From Azospirillum oryzae (GTDB taxonomy: Bacteria; Pseudomonadota; Alphaproteobacteria; Azospirillales; Azospirillaceae), in NCBI RefSeq assembly GCF_008364795.1, contig NZ_VTTM01000002.1, positions 524,493 through 588,492 on the forward strand: a stretch of DNA of 64,000 bases. The letters are read 5' to 3'. Positions 1 to 8,425 of the stretch are shown here, piece after piece (the stretch's first letter is position 1; each line of letters opens with the position of its first letter). The notes under the pieces are model-generated. The model was not told the DNA's origin. It worked only from the letters and a program-made list of their open reading frames with translations, and made no database searches. Made by a program: the position numbers and the translations under genes.

Positions 1-287
1 AGCGATTCCGACTCGGCGATCTCGCGCCAACTGCGTCCGTGGATGCGCTCGTCCACCCGGTCCAGCACCTGGGCCATGGTGTCGAACACCTTCAGCACAT
101 GCTCGTGCAGGATCAGTGCGTTCTTGCGGCTGTTCCGCTCGGCTTCTTCCTGGGCCTCCCACCGCTCGCGCCAGCCGATGCCGACGAACAGCACCAGCGG
201 CAGGGCGACCGACACCGCCAGGAGGAGGCGCAGGAGGCGCAAGGACCCCCTGCGGTCGGTCCGACTGTCGAAGCTGCGAAAGGGCAT
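1..287 (-). CDS. N-terminal part of a membrane-bound sensor protein (cut by window edge)
   Basis: Reading leftward from an ATG at 285-287 gives about 95 residues with no stop before the window edge. It starts MPFRSFDSRTDRRG, has a basic stretch and then one hydrophobic segment at about residues 20-37 (LLAVSVALPLVLFVGIGW). A charged, helix-rich stretch follows (AEERNS-like region, then VFDTMAQVLDRVDERI). This layout, one N-terminal membrane anchor followed by a periplasmic helical sensor region, is common in hybrid histidine kinases and diguanylate cyclases of this group. The output domain lies outside the window, so the enzyme type is unknown. It lies 129 bases downstream of the TorD-like gene on the same strand. 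Confidence 0.55.
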   Translation of the reverse strand, partial: MPFRSFDSRTDRRGSLRLLRLLLAVSVALPLVLFVGIGWRERWEAQEEAERNSRKNALILHEHVLKVFDTMAQVLDRVDERIHGRSWREIAESES

Positions 288-416
288 CACCAACCATTGC
301 CAAGGAAATGGACCGTGCCGACCCACGCCGGCAGAGCGAAGCCCGCCCCGGTCACCATGGCCCAAGCATTTAAGGCGGGGCAACTCCGACTTTACGGCAG
401 GGCGCCGCCGGATGCG

Positions 417-1193
417 TCATGGGTCGCAGGTGCAGGCGCGGGGAAAGCGGCCTTCGGTCCAGCGGCGGCGGCGGCGGACATCGGTTCCATCCTCGGCCGG
501 CCGCGGCAGTCCGCAGGCCTCGCCGAGCCGGTCGCGCAGATCGTCGAGCAGCGCATTGGTCAGAATGGCGATGCCGGCGAAGAAAGGCTCCCGGCAGCGG
601 GTGGCGACCCGGCTGCAGAAGTCGGGAACCCAGCGCAGCGGATGACGGTCGAGAAAGCGCACGGCATCGATCATGCGGCCGCGATCGAGCAGCGCCGCCA
701 GCAACGCCAGTTCCGCGGCGACATGGTCGTCCGGCAGCCGGTCGAGCGGCGACCGCCGCAACTCCGCCTCCAGGCCGCTTCGCCAGCAGGCCAGGGAAGC
801 GGCGGCATCGGCCCGCAACTCCTCGTCCAGCCAAGAGCCTTCGGTCGGGCATGCGCGCAACTCGCCGCTCCGGTGGATGGCGGCGAAATCGGCAGCCAGC
901 GGGGCGAGGCTGCGGCGGGTGATCCGGTCCGGCAGGTCGCTCACCACTTCGTCGACCAGGGCGGCGGCCTGCAGGGCGTCGTCGCGGTCGAGCGCCAGGG
1001 GGCCGCGGGCGACCGGGGCGTTGCGTAGCGCCTCCAGCAGGGCGGGAGTCGGCTCTTCGGCATGCAGATGGGCGAGAAGGCGCAGCCCCTCGGCGGTGGC
1101 GCCCGGATCCAGGCCGCCGGTCCCGGTGCGGTTCGTGACGGGGACCCCGCCCTGGCGGGGCGGTGACAGGGCTTCTAGAACCGTGCTCTCCAC
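417..1193 (-). CDS. TorD/DmsD-family molybdoenzyme chaperone-like protein
   Basis: About 258 residues, all-helical in character. The C-terminal half carries the pattern HPLRWVPDFCSRVATRC, which matches the H-x-x-x-W-x-P-x-F-C signature of TorD/DmsD/NarJ chaperones, followed by a helix with FFAGIAILTNALLDDL. Members bind the twin-arginine leader of a molybdopterin oxidoreductase and help load its cofactor in the cytoplasm. The start is set at a GTG because GGGAGGA lies about 6 bases upstream; a longer frame from 1250 has no such site. No oxidoreductase lies in view, so the client enzyme is unknown. A membrane sensor gene follows on the same strand. Confidence 0.7.
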   Translation of the reverse strand: MESTVLEALSPPRQGGVPVTNRTGTGGLDPGATAEGLRLLAHLHAEEPTPALLEALRNAPVARGPLALDRDDALQAAALVDEVVSDLPDRITRRSLAPLAADFAAIHRSGELRACPTEGSWLDEELRADAAASLACWRSGLEAELRRSPLDRLPDDHVAAELALLAALLDRGRMIDAVRFLDRHPLRWVPDFCSRVATRCREPFFAGIAILTNALLDDLRDRLGEACGLPRPAEDGTDVRRRRRWTEGRFPRACTCDP

Positions 1194-1485
1194 GCTGTTC
1201 CTCCCGGCAGTCGGGCCGGATCGGGCGAGAGTGCCGGGACCGGGCCGCATGGGAACGCTGCACGAATGGCTTTCGTGTCTTATGGAAGTCTTGCGGTGCC
1301 GCCGCTTGCGGCCGGATCATCGTCCGAACGTTTGCGCGATCTGTTGCAAGTCTCTACTACCAGGGGGGCAAGCATTGGTCAATGTGGCCGATGGATCGGG
1401 GAAAGCCCTAGGCCGGCGGTTGCCTTGCGACACGATGTCCGGCCTTATCGCAGGTCCCCCGTCCCACACAGGAGTTTCCGCCGCC

Positions 1486-1875
1486 ATGCCGCTCCCCCTT
1501 ATCGAACAGGCCGATGCCGCGCCGGAGGTCCGCGCCGTCTACGACGACATCAAGGCGACGCGCAACGTTCCCGACGTGAACAATTTCTGGAAGATGATCG
1601 CCCACCACCCGCCGACCTTGGCGCGGACCTGGGACAGCCTGAAGGAAGTGATGGCCCCCGGTGCGCTGGACCCGCTGGTGAAGGAGATGATCTTCGTCGC
1701 GGTCAGCGTCACCAACAACTGCCAGTACTGCATCCGCTCGCACGAGGCGGCGGCGCGCCGGCTGGGCATGACCGACGCGCAGTTCGGCGAGCTGATGGCG
1801 GTGGTGGGCATGGCGAACGAGACCAACCGCCTTGCCGTCGGCTATCAGGTGGAGTTGGACGAGCGGCTGAAGTGA
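1486..1875 (+). CDS. Carboxymuconolactone decarboxylase / AhpD-like protein
   Basis: 129 residues, the usual size of the single-domain family. Near residue 80 it has NNCQYCIRSH, the C-x-x-C-x-x-x-H motif of AhpD-like alkylhydroperoxidases, where the two cysteines cycle between thiol and disulfide. The likely role is peroxide reduction or thiol redox chemistry in the cytoplasm; the true substrate cannot be told from sequence. ACAGGAG lies 10-16 bases before the ATG. The gene is divergent from the TorD-like gene across 292 bases, in which no other gene is seen. Confidence 0.85.
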   Translation: MPLPLIEQADAAPEVRAVYDDIKATRNVPDVNNFWKMIAHHPPTLARTWDSLKEVMAPGALDPLVKEMIFVAVSVTNNCQYCIRSHEAAARRLGMTDAQFGELMAVVGMANETNRLAVGYQVELDERLK

Positions 1876-1881
1876 TCCGGG

Positions 1882-2157
1882 TCAGGCGGCGCGCGGCAGC
1901 GGCCGTGCCGCCGCCGCTTCCAAACGGCGTTGCGGCATGCCGTTGATCAGGTCGCTGCGGACGATGAAATGGGCGATGCTGCGGCCGTCGCCCACATCCT
2001 CGCTGGCGAGGCGTTCCACCCGCACCTCCACGTCCCAGCCGATGTTGGCCCAGGCGGTGCGGATGCGGCGGGCAAGTTCGCGGGCGCCGCGCTCGCTGAA
2101 GCTGTCGAGCAGGCCGGCCGACGGGCCAGGGTGGAAGCGGGGATAGGGCTGGGGCAT
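1882..2157 (-). CDS. Small conserved-looking hypothetical protein
   Basis: 91 residues beginning MPQPYPRFHPGPSAG. No known domain is recognised. The middle reads like a compact alpha/beta fold (ARRIRTAWANIGWDVEVRVERL, here split: a helix, then a strand), and the C-terminus is basic. A strong ribosome site AAGGAG precedes the ATG by 9 bases, which is the main support for the gene. It follows the S24 repressor gene on the same strand with a 118-base gap that contains a clear dyad, so it may be controlled by that repressor. Function unknown. Confidence 0.6.
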   Translation of the reverse strand: MPQPYPRFHPGPSAGLLDSFSERGARELARRIRTAWANIGWDVEVRVERLASEDVGDGRSIAHFIVRSDLINGMPQRRLEAAAARPLPRAA

Positions 2158-2255
2158 GGCCAGGTCTCCTTGATCGGCTGCGGCACGCCGGACCGCCCGG
2201 CGATGCGATGACCAAGGAATAATCCAAAATGGATTTATTTGGCGACTGAAAGCCG

Positions 2256-2270
2256 ATACCGAAGCGGTAT
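2256..2270. promoter_or_regulatory. Dyad ATACCG-aag-CGGTAT, candidate operator
   Basis: A 15-base inverted repeat with 6-base arms lies between the S24 repressor gene and the small gene downstream. A related half, ACCATAGCGGTAT, lies at 3019-3030 just before the Cro-like gene. A second small dyad, AATCC-aaaat-GGATT, lies at 2221-2235. Sharing of the CGGTAT half at both sites suggests recognition by the same regulator; this is inference. Confidence 0.4.
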
Positions 2271-2275
2271 AGACG

Positions 2276-2935
2276 TCAGGGCTCCTGCAGGCCGACCACG
2301 GTGTGCAGGGTTTCGAGGTCCTCCAGCGCCACGGCGAACTCGCGGTCGGCCGGGCGGTATTCACGCAGGATCACCGCATCGGTGACGCGGCGCACGAACT
2401 CCTTCACCAGCACCGCCTTGTTGCGTTTGACCACCACGACGCCGGCACCCGGCGCCGGCGGCTTGTGCGGATTGACATGCAGAAGCTGGGCCGGGCGGAA
2501 GCGCGGCATCATCGAGTCGCCGACCACATACATGGCATAGGGATCGCGGGCGTTCTTCAGGTAGTCGGGCCGGGCGATCCAGTCGATGGGGCCGTCATCC
2601 AGGAACATCTCCTGGTCCACCCCGCCACGCGCCGCCGCCCGCACCGGCATCGAAGCGGCAGCCTGCGCCGGCGGAACCGATGCCGTGCGGAGCAGCGGCG
2701 CGAGCGCCGGGCGGGCGGGGCGGGACGCCGCCGGGGGAACCGCCGGCACATCGAGGCCGAGCAGGAGCGCCGGCTCCACGCCCAACGGGTGGGCGAGCTT
2801 GACCGCCCAATCGACGGTCATCTTGCGCTGGCCGGTCTCCAGCTTGTTGATCTGGGGCTGGGAGGTGCCCGCCAGTTCGGCCAGCTTCTCCTGGCTCAGC
2901 CCGGCGGCCTGCCGCAGTTCACGCATTGTGGTCAT
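2276..2935 (-). CDS. XRE-family repressor with C-terminal S24 (LexA/CI-like) peptidase domain
   Basis: About 219 residues. Residues 1-55 form an XRE helix-turn-helix (ELRQAAGLSQEKLAELAGTS, QPQINKLETG). A proline/alanine-rich linker follows. The C-terminal half is an S24 peptidase: GDSMMPRF carries the catalytic serine and AVLVKEFVRR the catalytic lysine. Such proteins are phage CI or LexA-like repressors that cut themselves during DNA damage. The expected Ala-Gly type cleavage site is not obvious in the linker. The ATG at 2933-2935 is chosen because it starts right at the HTH; an upstream ATG at 2971 adds 12 residues. It faces a Cro-like gene across about 90 bases. Confidence 0.85.
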   Translation of the reverse strand: MTTMRELRQAAGLSQEKLAELAGTSQPQINKLETGQRKMTVDWAVKLAHPLGVEPALLLGLDVPAVPPAASRPARPALAPLLRTASVPPAQAAASMPVRAAARGGVDQEMFLDDGPIDWIARPDYLKNARDPYAMYVVGDSMMPRFRPAQLLHVNPHKPPAPGAGVVVVKRNKAVLVKEFVRRVTDAVILREYRPADREFAVALEDLETLHTVVGLQEP

Positions 2936-3009
2936 GGGTCGTTCATACCAAATTGGCTTTGAAAAGTCCATAACTCCGGCATAAAGCCAGTTGCGCGTAG
3001 AACTCGGCT

Positions 3010-3021
3010 TGGTTTAAACCA
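3010..3021. promoter_or_regulatory. Perfect 12-base palindrome TGGTTTAAACCA
   Basis: It sits 7 bases upstream of the Cro-like start and about 75 bases upstream of the S24 repressor start, in the divergent region. A 9-base palindrome CCAAATTGG is at 2948-2956, next to the repressor start. Together they look like a CI/Cro-type operator region. No direct evidence of binding. Confidence 0.45.
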
Positions 3022-3028
3022 TAGCGGT

Positions 3029-3226
3029 ATGACGCTCGACGACTGGCTCACCCGGACCGCAACCAAGGAAGAGGCCTTTGCCGCCCTGATCGGGACGAGC
3101 CAGGCCACGGTCAACCGCTACCGTCACGGCCGCCGCGTTCCCCGCCCCGCCGTGATGGCCCGCATCGCCGCGGCCACCGGCGGGCAGGTGACGGCGAACG
3201 ATTTCCATGGGCTGGGGGAGGGGTGA
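3029..3226 (+). CDS. Small Cro-like DNA-binding protein
   Basis: 65 residues. The core EEAFAALIGTSQATVNRYRHG is a helix-turn-helix of the Cro/CI type, followed by RRVPRPAVMARIAAATGG, the usual closing helix of YdaS/Cro-like proteins. It has no visible Shine-Dalgarno site: CATAGCGGT directly precedes the ATG, so translation may be leaderless or weak. It diverges from the S24 repressor gene, the arrangement of a lysogeny switch. No other phage genes are nearby, so this looks like a remnant or a domesticated switch. Confidence 0.7.
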   Translation: MTLDDWLTRTATKEEAFAALIGTSQATVNRYRHGRRVPRPAVMARIAAATGGQVTANDFHGLGEG

Positions 3227-3247
3227 GGGCCGATTGCGGCCAATAAA

Positions 3248-3278
3248 AAAGGCCCTTTCCCGATGGGAAAGGGCCTTT
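3248..3278 (-). terminator. Rho-independent terminator after prs
   Basis: A 14-base-pair stem (AAAGGCCCTTTCCC with its complement) and a 3-base loop. Read on the minus strand it ends in a run of T (TTTTTT, bases 3245-3250). It lies 20 bases beyond the prs stop and can also serve the convergent Cro-like gene. Confidence 0.9.
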
Positions 3279-3297
3279 CCTGGTAACGCTGTCGCTC

Positions 3298-4233
3298 TTA
3301 CGAGAACAGGCTCGACACCGACCGCTCCTCGCTGATGCGCATGATCGCTTCGGCGAGCAGGGGGGCGATGGTCAGCTGGCGGATGTTGCGCGACACGCGC
3401 ACCGCTTCGGTCGCCTGGATGCTGTCGGTGGTGACCAACTGCTCCAGAGGCGACACGGCGACACGGGCAACCGCACCGCCGGACAGGACGCCATGGGTGC
3501 AGAAGGCGTGGACCGACTTGGCGCCGGCTTCCATCAGCGCGACCGCGGCGTTGCACAGCGTGCCGCCCGAGTCGACGATGTCGTCGATCAGGATGCAGCG
3601 GCGGCCATTGGCGTCGCCGATGATGTTCATCACCTCCGACACGCCGGCGCGCTCGCGCCGCTTGTCGATGATGGCGAGATCGGCGTCCAGGCGCTTGGCC
3701 AGCGCGCGGGCGCGCACCACGCCGCCGACGTCCGGCGACACGATGGTGACCTCGCCGATATTCTCGAAGGACTGGCGGATGTCCTTCTCGAAGACCGGGG
3801 CGGCCATCAGGTTGTCGGTGGGGATGTCGAAGAAGCCCTGGATCTGACCCGCATGCAGGTCCATCGTCAGAACGCGGTTGGCGCCGGCCTGGGTGATCAG
3901 GTTGGCGACCAGCTTGGCCGAGATCGGCGTGCGCGGGCCGGTCTTGCGATCCTGCCGGGCATAGCCGTAGTAGGGGATGACCGCCGTGATGCGCCGGGCC
4001 GACCCGCGCCGAAGCGCATCGATCGTCACCAGCAGTTCCATCAGGTTGTCGTTGGCCGGAGCCGAGGTCGACTGGACGACGAACACGTCCTCGCCGCGCA
4101 CGTTCTCCAGGATCTCGACGAACACCTCCATGTCGGAGAAACGGCGTACGCTCGCTTTCGTCAGCGGCACGCCGAGACAGGTGGAGATCGCCTCGGCCAG
4201 CGGACGGTTGCTGTTGCCGGCAAGCACCTTCAT
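3298..4233 (-). CDS. prs: Ribose-phosphate pyrophosphokinase (PRPP synthase)
   Basis: 311 residues, standard for class I enzymes. It makes phosphoribosyl pyrophosphate from ribose 5-phosphate and ATP, feeding purine, pyrimidine, histidine, tryptophan and NAD synthesis in the cytoplasm. Visible motifs are [11 protein letters not shown] (ATP-binding flexible region), [16 protein letters not shown] (metal and PRPP signature) and [13 protein letters not shown] (ribose-5-phosphate loop). The gene is single, with its own promoter upstream and a strong terminator downstream. Confidence 0.98.
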   Translation of the reverse strand: MKVLAGNSNRPLAEAISTCLGVPLTKASVRRFSDMEVFVEILENVRGEDVFVVQSTSAPANDNLMELLVTIDALRRGSARRITAVIPYYGYARQDRKTGPRTPISAKLVANLITQAGANRVLTMDLHAGQIQGFFDIPTDNLMAAPVFEKDIRQSFENIGEVTIVSPDVGGVVRARALAKRLDADLAIIDKRRERAGVSEVMNIIGDANGRRCILIDDIVDSGGTLCNAAVALMEAGAKSVHAFCTHGVLSGGAVARVAVSPLEQLVTTDSIQATEAVRVSRNIRQLTIAPLLAEAIMRISEERSVSSLFS

Positions 4234-4313
4234 CGGGGTCGGCTCTCTTTGCAGGGATACGGCTCAAGGCACGTTGGACGCTTGCGCGCCGCCGCCCCTT
4301 GAAAACGGGGCGG

Positions 4314-4342
4314 ACCATAACAAAGGGCCGGGCCCATGTAAA
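4314..4342 (-). promoter_or_regulatory. Sigma70-like promoter for prs
   Basis: On the minus strand TTTACA (4337-4342) and TATGGT (4314-4319) are separated by 17 bases, giving a 5' leader of about 70 bases before prs. A small dyad TTCCCC-att-GGGGAA lies just upstream at 4364-4378, in the gap after pgeF, and lacks a T run. Promoter assignment is by pattern only. Confidence 0.5.
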
Positions 4343-4435
4343 CGTTCCATGACGGTCGGGTCTTTCCCCATTGGGGAATGCCGCCCTGCGCGGGCGGCAT
4401 GACCGTGGCCCTCGCCATTGCCCGTTCGGGCTGGT

Positions 4436-5239
4436 TCAGGTCTGCAGGACGATGGCCGAAAGGCCGCGGCCGTAATCCGATTCGCCCCGAAGGCAGGAGC
4501 GGCGATAGCTGAAGAAGCGGTCCTCCTCCGCCACCGTGTCGTTGGGGCAGCGCTGGATCACCGTGACGCCGGAGTCGCCCAGCCGGCGCGTGACGTAGGC
4601 GGCCAGGTCGAACAGGAAATGGCCGGGCTTGCGGGCAGGGGCGAAATAGTCGCGGTTGCGCGCGTCCTCCTCCTCGAACGGGGCGGGGAACTCCGGCCCC
4701 ACCTCGTAGGAGCGCTGGGCGATGCAGGGACCGATGCAGGCGACGATCCGGTTCGGCTTGGCGCCCAGCTCCACCATGCGGGCGACGGTCGCCTCGATGA
4801 CGCCGGCCCTGGCGCCCTTCCAGCCGGCATGGGCGGCCCCGATCACCCGCGCCTTGCTGTCGGCGAACAGCACGGGGGCGCAGTCGGCGGTCAGGATGCC
4901 AAGCGCGATCCCCGACTGGCGGGTGGCCATGGCGTCGGCCTTCGGCGCCGTCTCGGGTGTCCACGGCTCCTCCACCACCACGCAGGTCGGGCTGTGGACC
5001 TGATGGCAGGTGATCAGGTTTCCGGGCTCCACCTCCATACGCGCCGCGGCGCGGGCACGGTTCTCATGCACGGCCGCCGCGGAGTCGTTGGACCCCAGCC
5101 CGCAGTTCAGCGAGGCGTAGAGCCCGGTGGACACCCCGCCGGTGCGGGTGAAAAAGGCGTGGCGGATATGGGTAATGTCGTTCAGCGCGCCGAGTGTGAT
5201 CACGAACGCCGTCCTTCCCTGTTCTGTGGCCTCCCGCAT
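4436..5239 (-). CDS. pgeF: Peptidoglycan editing factor / multicopper-oxidase-like YfiH family
   Basis: 267 residues, typical length. Family motifs are all present: FFTRTGGVSTGLY near the N-terminus, CHQVHS, LTADCAPVLFAD, GAAHAGWKGARAGV and CIGPCI. The His-Cys-His set forms the zinc/substrate site. In E. coli the family removes wrongly incorporated L-Ser-containing muropeptide precursors; older names are polyphenol oxidase and laccase-domain protein. It is last in the run hldD-lgt-midA-like-pgeF. A GTG at 5203 with GGAAGGA upstream is an alternative start. Confidence 0.93.
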   Translation of the reverse strand: MREATEQGRTAFVITLGALNDITHIRHAFFTRTGGVSTGLYASLNCGLGSNDSAAAVHENRARAAARMEVEPGNLITCHQVHSPTCVVVEEPWTPETAPKADAMATRQSGIALGILTADCAPVLFADSKARVIGAAHAGWKGARAGVIEATVARMVELGAKPNRIVACIGPCIAQRSYEVGPEFPAPFEEEDARNRDYFAPARKPGHFLFDLAAYVTRRLGDSGVTVIQRCPNDTVAEEDRFFSYRRSCLRGESDYGRGLSAIVLQT

Positions 5240-5339
5240 GCCCGGCAGGGCAGGGGGGGGCCGCTATGCACGGTCCGCCCGGATTGTCTTGGTGGCGGTT
5301 ATGGTGCGGTGTCTCCAACCGGGGTCGGCACCCGCCGGG

Positions 5340-6497
5340 TCAGAAGCCGGCCGGCGGGTTGGCGTCGGCAAAGGCTCCGGGCGTGGCGAGCGCGACCAGC
5401 TTGAACAGCCTGCCCATTTGCGCCGGATCGATCAAGCGGTCCAGCGCGCCGCGGATATCCTGCGCCTGGGCCGGGCTGGCCTTGGCCGACAGGGCCGACG
5501 CCCGTTGGCGGATGCCCAGCCGGGTCAGCCATTCCCCCTGCTCCACCGGGCCGAAGGATTGGGCGCCACCCTCCCGCGCCGCGGCGGTGATCCCGGCGAA
5601 ATCGACATGGGCCGTCAGGTCGGCCTCGCCCGGCGCTTCCAGCACGGGGGCGTAGGCATGGCGGCGCATCGCCTGCAGCGTGTCGCCGACCGCCGGACCC
5701 TGGGCATGGCCATAGTCGATCACCAGCGCGGCACCGGGGGCCGCGGCCAGCCGGGCGCCGATCAGCCGCGCCACCGCCTGCGACGCGGGGGAGACCTCGA
5801 CCACGCTGCCGTCGGGCGCATCGCGGAGCGCGTCCGGCACCAGCCGGCCGCCGGAGCTGCCGAAGGCTTCCAGCACGAAGCGGAATCGCGGCTCGCCTTC
5901 CGTGCTGTCGGGGTCGATGTCGACCAGCCGCTCGAACCAGCCATGGTTGGTCTTCTGCACCTGACGGATCGGCAGGGCATCGAAGAACTCGTTGGCGATC
6001 AGGATGGTCGGGCCGTCCGGAACATCCTCCAGCCGGTCGTGCCACCGGACGGAGTCGCCCAGGAGCGGCTGCAGCGTCTGGCGCTGGCGGTCGCGCAGGT
6101 GCGGGCTGGTCTCCACCAGATGGACGATGGCGTTGTCGCGGAACAGCGGCAGCACCGCCGCCGCCCGCAGCACGTCGGCCATCAGCGTTCCGCGGCCGGG
6201 CCCCAGCTCCACCAGATGGAAGGGTCCGGGACCGCCCAGCCGCGCCCATGTGTCGACGCACCAGAGCCCGACCAACTCGCCGAACATCTGGCTGATTTCC
6301 GGCGCGGTGGTGAAATCGCCGCCGCTGCCGAACGGGTCGCGCCGCATGTAATAGCCGAAGCGCGGATGGCCCAGCGCCTCCGCCATGAAGGCGCCGACGC
6401 TGATCGGCCCGTCCATCAGGATCCGGCGGGCCAGCAGGCGCGCCAGAGTGTCCGGAGCGGCGCGCTCGTCCTCCAGCATGACGTCGGACCCGGCCAT
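5340..6497 (-). CDS. SAM-dependent methyltransferase, MidA/NDUFAF7 family
   Basis: 385 residues. The N-terminal region has GPISVGAFMAEALGHPRFGYY and the glycine-rich SAM loop VELGPGRGTLMADVLR, both characteristic of the NDUFAF7/MidA family. The mitochondrial member dimethylates an arginine of complex I subunit NDUFS2; the bacterial target is expected to be the equivalent NuoD, but that is inference. It begins 4 bases after lgt ends, so it is probably in the same transcript, with pgeF 100 bases downstream. Confidence 0.9.
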   Translation of the reverse strand: MAGSDVMLEDERAAPDTLARLLARRILMDGPISVGAFMAEALGHPRFGYYMRRDPFGSGGDFTTAPEISQMFGELVGLWCVDTWARLGGPGPFHLVELGPGRGTLMADVLRAAAVLPLFRDNAIVHLVETSPHLRDRQRQTLQPLLGDSVRWHDRLEDVPDGPTILIANEFFDALPIRQVQKTNHGWFERLVDIDPDSTEGEPRFRFVLEAFGSSGGRLVPDALRDAPDGSVVEVSPASQAVARLIGARLAAAPGAALVIDYGHAQGPAVGDTLQAMRRHAYAPVLEAPGEADLTAHVDFAGITAAAREGGAQSFGPVEQGEWLTRLGIRQRASALSAKASPAQAQDIRGALDRLIDPAQMGRLFKLVALATPGAFADANPPAGF

Positions 6498-6501
6498 GGC
6501 G

Positions 6502-7335
6502 TCAGGCCGTGATGGCGTGGCGCCGGCCGCGGACGACCAGCCACAGTCCGATGGCCACCATCGGCAGCGACAGCAGCTGTCCCATCGTCGCGCCGGCGAA
6601 CAGGAAGCCCAACTGCGGGTCGGGCTCGCGGAAGAATTCCACGATGATGCGCGACAGGCCGTAGCCGATCAGGAACAGCCCGCCGACCGTGCCCGGCCGA
6701 TGGCGCAAAGCCGGCGTGCGGATGGCGATCGCCAGCAGGATAAACAGCACCACGCCCTCCAGCGCCGCCTCGTAAAGCTGGCTGGGATGGCGCGGCACCT
6801 GCAGCGGATCGCGCGGGAACACCATGGCATAGGCGAAATCGGGTGCCGGCCGGCCATACAGCTCGCCATTGATGAAGTTGGCGATGCGGCCGAAGAACAG
6901 CCCGATGGGCGCGCAGGCGGCGATGATGTCGCCGAAGACGAAGGGCGAGATGCCGCGGCGCCAGCAGAACAGCCCGATGGCCGTCAGCACGCCGACCATG
7001 CCGCCGTGGAACGACATGCCGCCATGCCAGACCTGAAGCGCGTCCAGCGGGTTTTCCATGTAGTAGGGCAGGTTGTAGAACAGCACATAGCCGATCCGCC
7101 CGCCCAGGATGGTGCCGATCACCGCCCAGGTCAGGAAGTCGTCGAACTCCTCGGGCTTGGGCCGCAGCTCCGGGTCGAGCCGCGCCAATCCCATGCAGTA
7201 GCGCCAGCCCAGCACGAACCCGGCCAGATAGGCCAGCGCGTACCAGCGGACGACGATCGGGCCGACGGCGACGGCGACCGGATCGATGGTGGGAAAGGCC
7301 ACCATTGGCAAAGTGGCGGGCAGGATGGCGAACAT
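6502..7335 (-). CDS. lgt: Prolipoprotein diacylglyceryl transferase
   Basis: 277 residues with about seven membrane segments. It transfers diacylglycerol from phosphatidylglycerol to the lipobox cysteine of prolipoproteins in the inner membrane. The Lgt signature is seen as GRIANFINGELYGRP, with the conserved HGGMSFHGG loop before it and RHPSQLYEA after it. It starts 11 bases after hldD ends. Adjacent to an LPS-precursor enzyme, it fits an envelope-biogenesis operon. Confidence 0.97.
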   Translation of the reverse strand: MFAILPATLPMVAFPTIDPVAVAVGPIVVRWYALAYLAGFVLGWRYCMGLARLDPELRPKPEEFDDFLTWAVIGTILGGRIGYVLFYNLPYYMENPLDALQVWHGGMSFHGGMVGVLTAIGLFCWRRGISPFVFGDIIAACAPIGLFFGRIANFINGELYGRPAPDFAYAMVFPRDPLQVPRHPSQLYEAALEGVVLFILLAIAIRTPALRHRPGTVGGLFLIGYGLSRIIVEFFREPDPQLGFLFAGATMGQLLSLPMVAIGLWLVVRGRRHAITA

Positions 7336-7346
7336 AGGAACTCCGG

Positions 7347-8333
7347 TCAGCGGTACGGGTCGGGCTGCGACAGGAAATCCTGCACATAGCGCCGGACACC
7401 CTCTTCCAGCTCGGTGAAGGGCTGGTCGAACCCGGCGGCGCGCAGGCGATCCGTCGTCGCCTGCGTGAAATATTGGTATTTGCCGCGCAGATGCTCGGGC
7501 ATGTCGAAGTACTCAATCCGGGGAGGCAGCCCCAGGGCGGCGAAGGTCGCCAGCGCGAGGTCCTTGAAGCTGCGCGCCTTGCCGGTGCCGACATTGAACA
7601 GTCCGCTGACCTCCGGATGGTCGTACAGCCACAGCATCACCGCGACGCAGTCGTCGACGTAAATGAAGTCGCGCAGCTGGCCGCCATCCTCGAAGCCGTC
7701 CTTGTGCGACTTGAACAAGCGTGCCGGATTGCCCGCCGTCAGCTGCGGATGCAGCTTGGCGACCACGCTCATCATGTCGCCCTTGTGGGCTTCGTTGGGG
7801 CCGTAGACATTGAAGAATTTCAGCCCGGCCCATTGCGGCGGCACGAGATCGCCACCGGCGACGGCGCGGGCGATGCGGCGGTCGACCAGATGCTTGGACC
7901 AGCCATAGGCGTTCAGCGGCCGCAGCCGCGCCAGTCCCTCGCAGGAGCCGTCATCGTCGAAACCGGCGGAGCCGTCGCCATAGGTGGCGGCGGAGGAGGC
8001 GTAGATCAGCCGGCAGCCGCGCCAGGAACACCAGCGCCACAGGTCCAGCGTCAGCGCCACATTGTTGGCGACGATCTTGTCGACGTCCCGCTCGGTGGTG
8101 GCGGAGATGGCGCCGAGATGGAAGACCGTGTCGATCTCCGCCGCATGCTGGTCGAGGAAGGCGAGCGTCTGCTCCGGCGGCACCAGCGCCGCGACCTCGC
8201 GCTTGGCAAGGTTCTGCCACTTCTCGCCGTCACGGAAGCGGTCGACGACCGCCACGTCGGTGATGCCGCGCGCAGCCAATGCCGCGACAAGGTTGGACCC
8301 GATGAAGCCGGCCCCGCCGGTGACCACGATCAT
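7347..8333 (-). CDS. rfaD: ADP-L-glycero-D-manno-heptose 6-epimerase
   Basis: 328 residues, the usual size. It turns ADP-D-glycero-heptose into ADP-L-glycero-heptose for the LPS inner core. The N-terminus MIVVTGGAGFIGSN is the NAD(P)-binding loop, followed by DRFRDGEKWQNLA, typical of the RfaD/HldD subgroup. YGWSK holds the catalytic Tyr and Lys, and FNVYGPNE and HKGDMMSV are further family marks. The chosen ATG starts directly at the Rossmann strand; the open frame upstream is low-complexity and runs into a repeat. First gene of the run to lgt. Confidence 0.95.
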   Translation of the reverse strand: MIVVTGGAGFIGSNLVAALAARGITDVAVVDRFRDGEKWQNLAKREVAALVPPEQTLAFLDQHAAEIDTVFHLGAISATTERDVDKIVANNVALTLDLWRWCSWRGCRLIYASSAATYGDGSAGFDDDGSCEGLARLRPLNAYGWSKHLVDRRIARAVAGGDLVPPQWAGLKFFNVYGPNEAHKGDMMSVVAKLHPQLTAGNPARLFKSHKDGFEDGGQLRDFIYVDDCVAVMLWLYDHPEVSGLFNVGTGKARSFKDLALATFAALGLPPRIEYFDMPEHLRGKYQYFTQATTDRLRAAGFDQPFTELEEGVRRYVQDFLSQPDPYR

Positions 8334-8425
8334 AGCGCTGTCCGCTGTTGCTCGACGCGTTTCGTGGGGACTTATAGGCGGGTGGGGCGGGCGGGGCAAG
8401 GTTGGGGGCGTGCGGGCTGGCGATG

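Noticed and set aside
5127..6512. 461-codon open frame on the plus strand opposite the MidA-like gene
   Set aside because: It is the complement of a well-supported methyltransferase, is rich in Arg/Gln/Gly/Ala typical of GC-rich shadow frames, and has no ribosome site.
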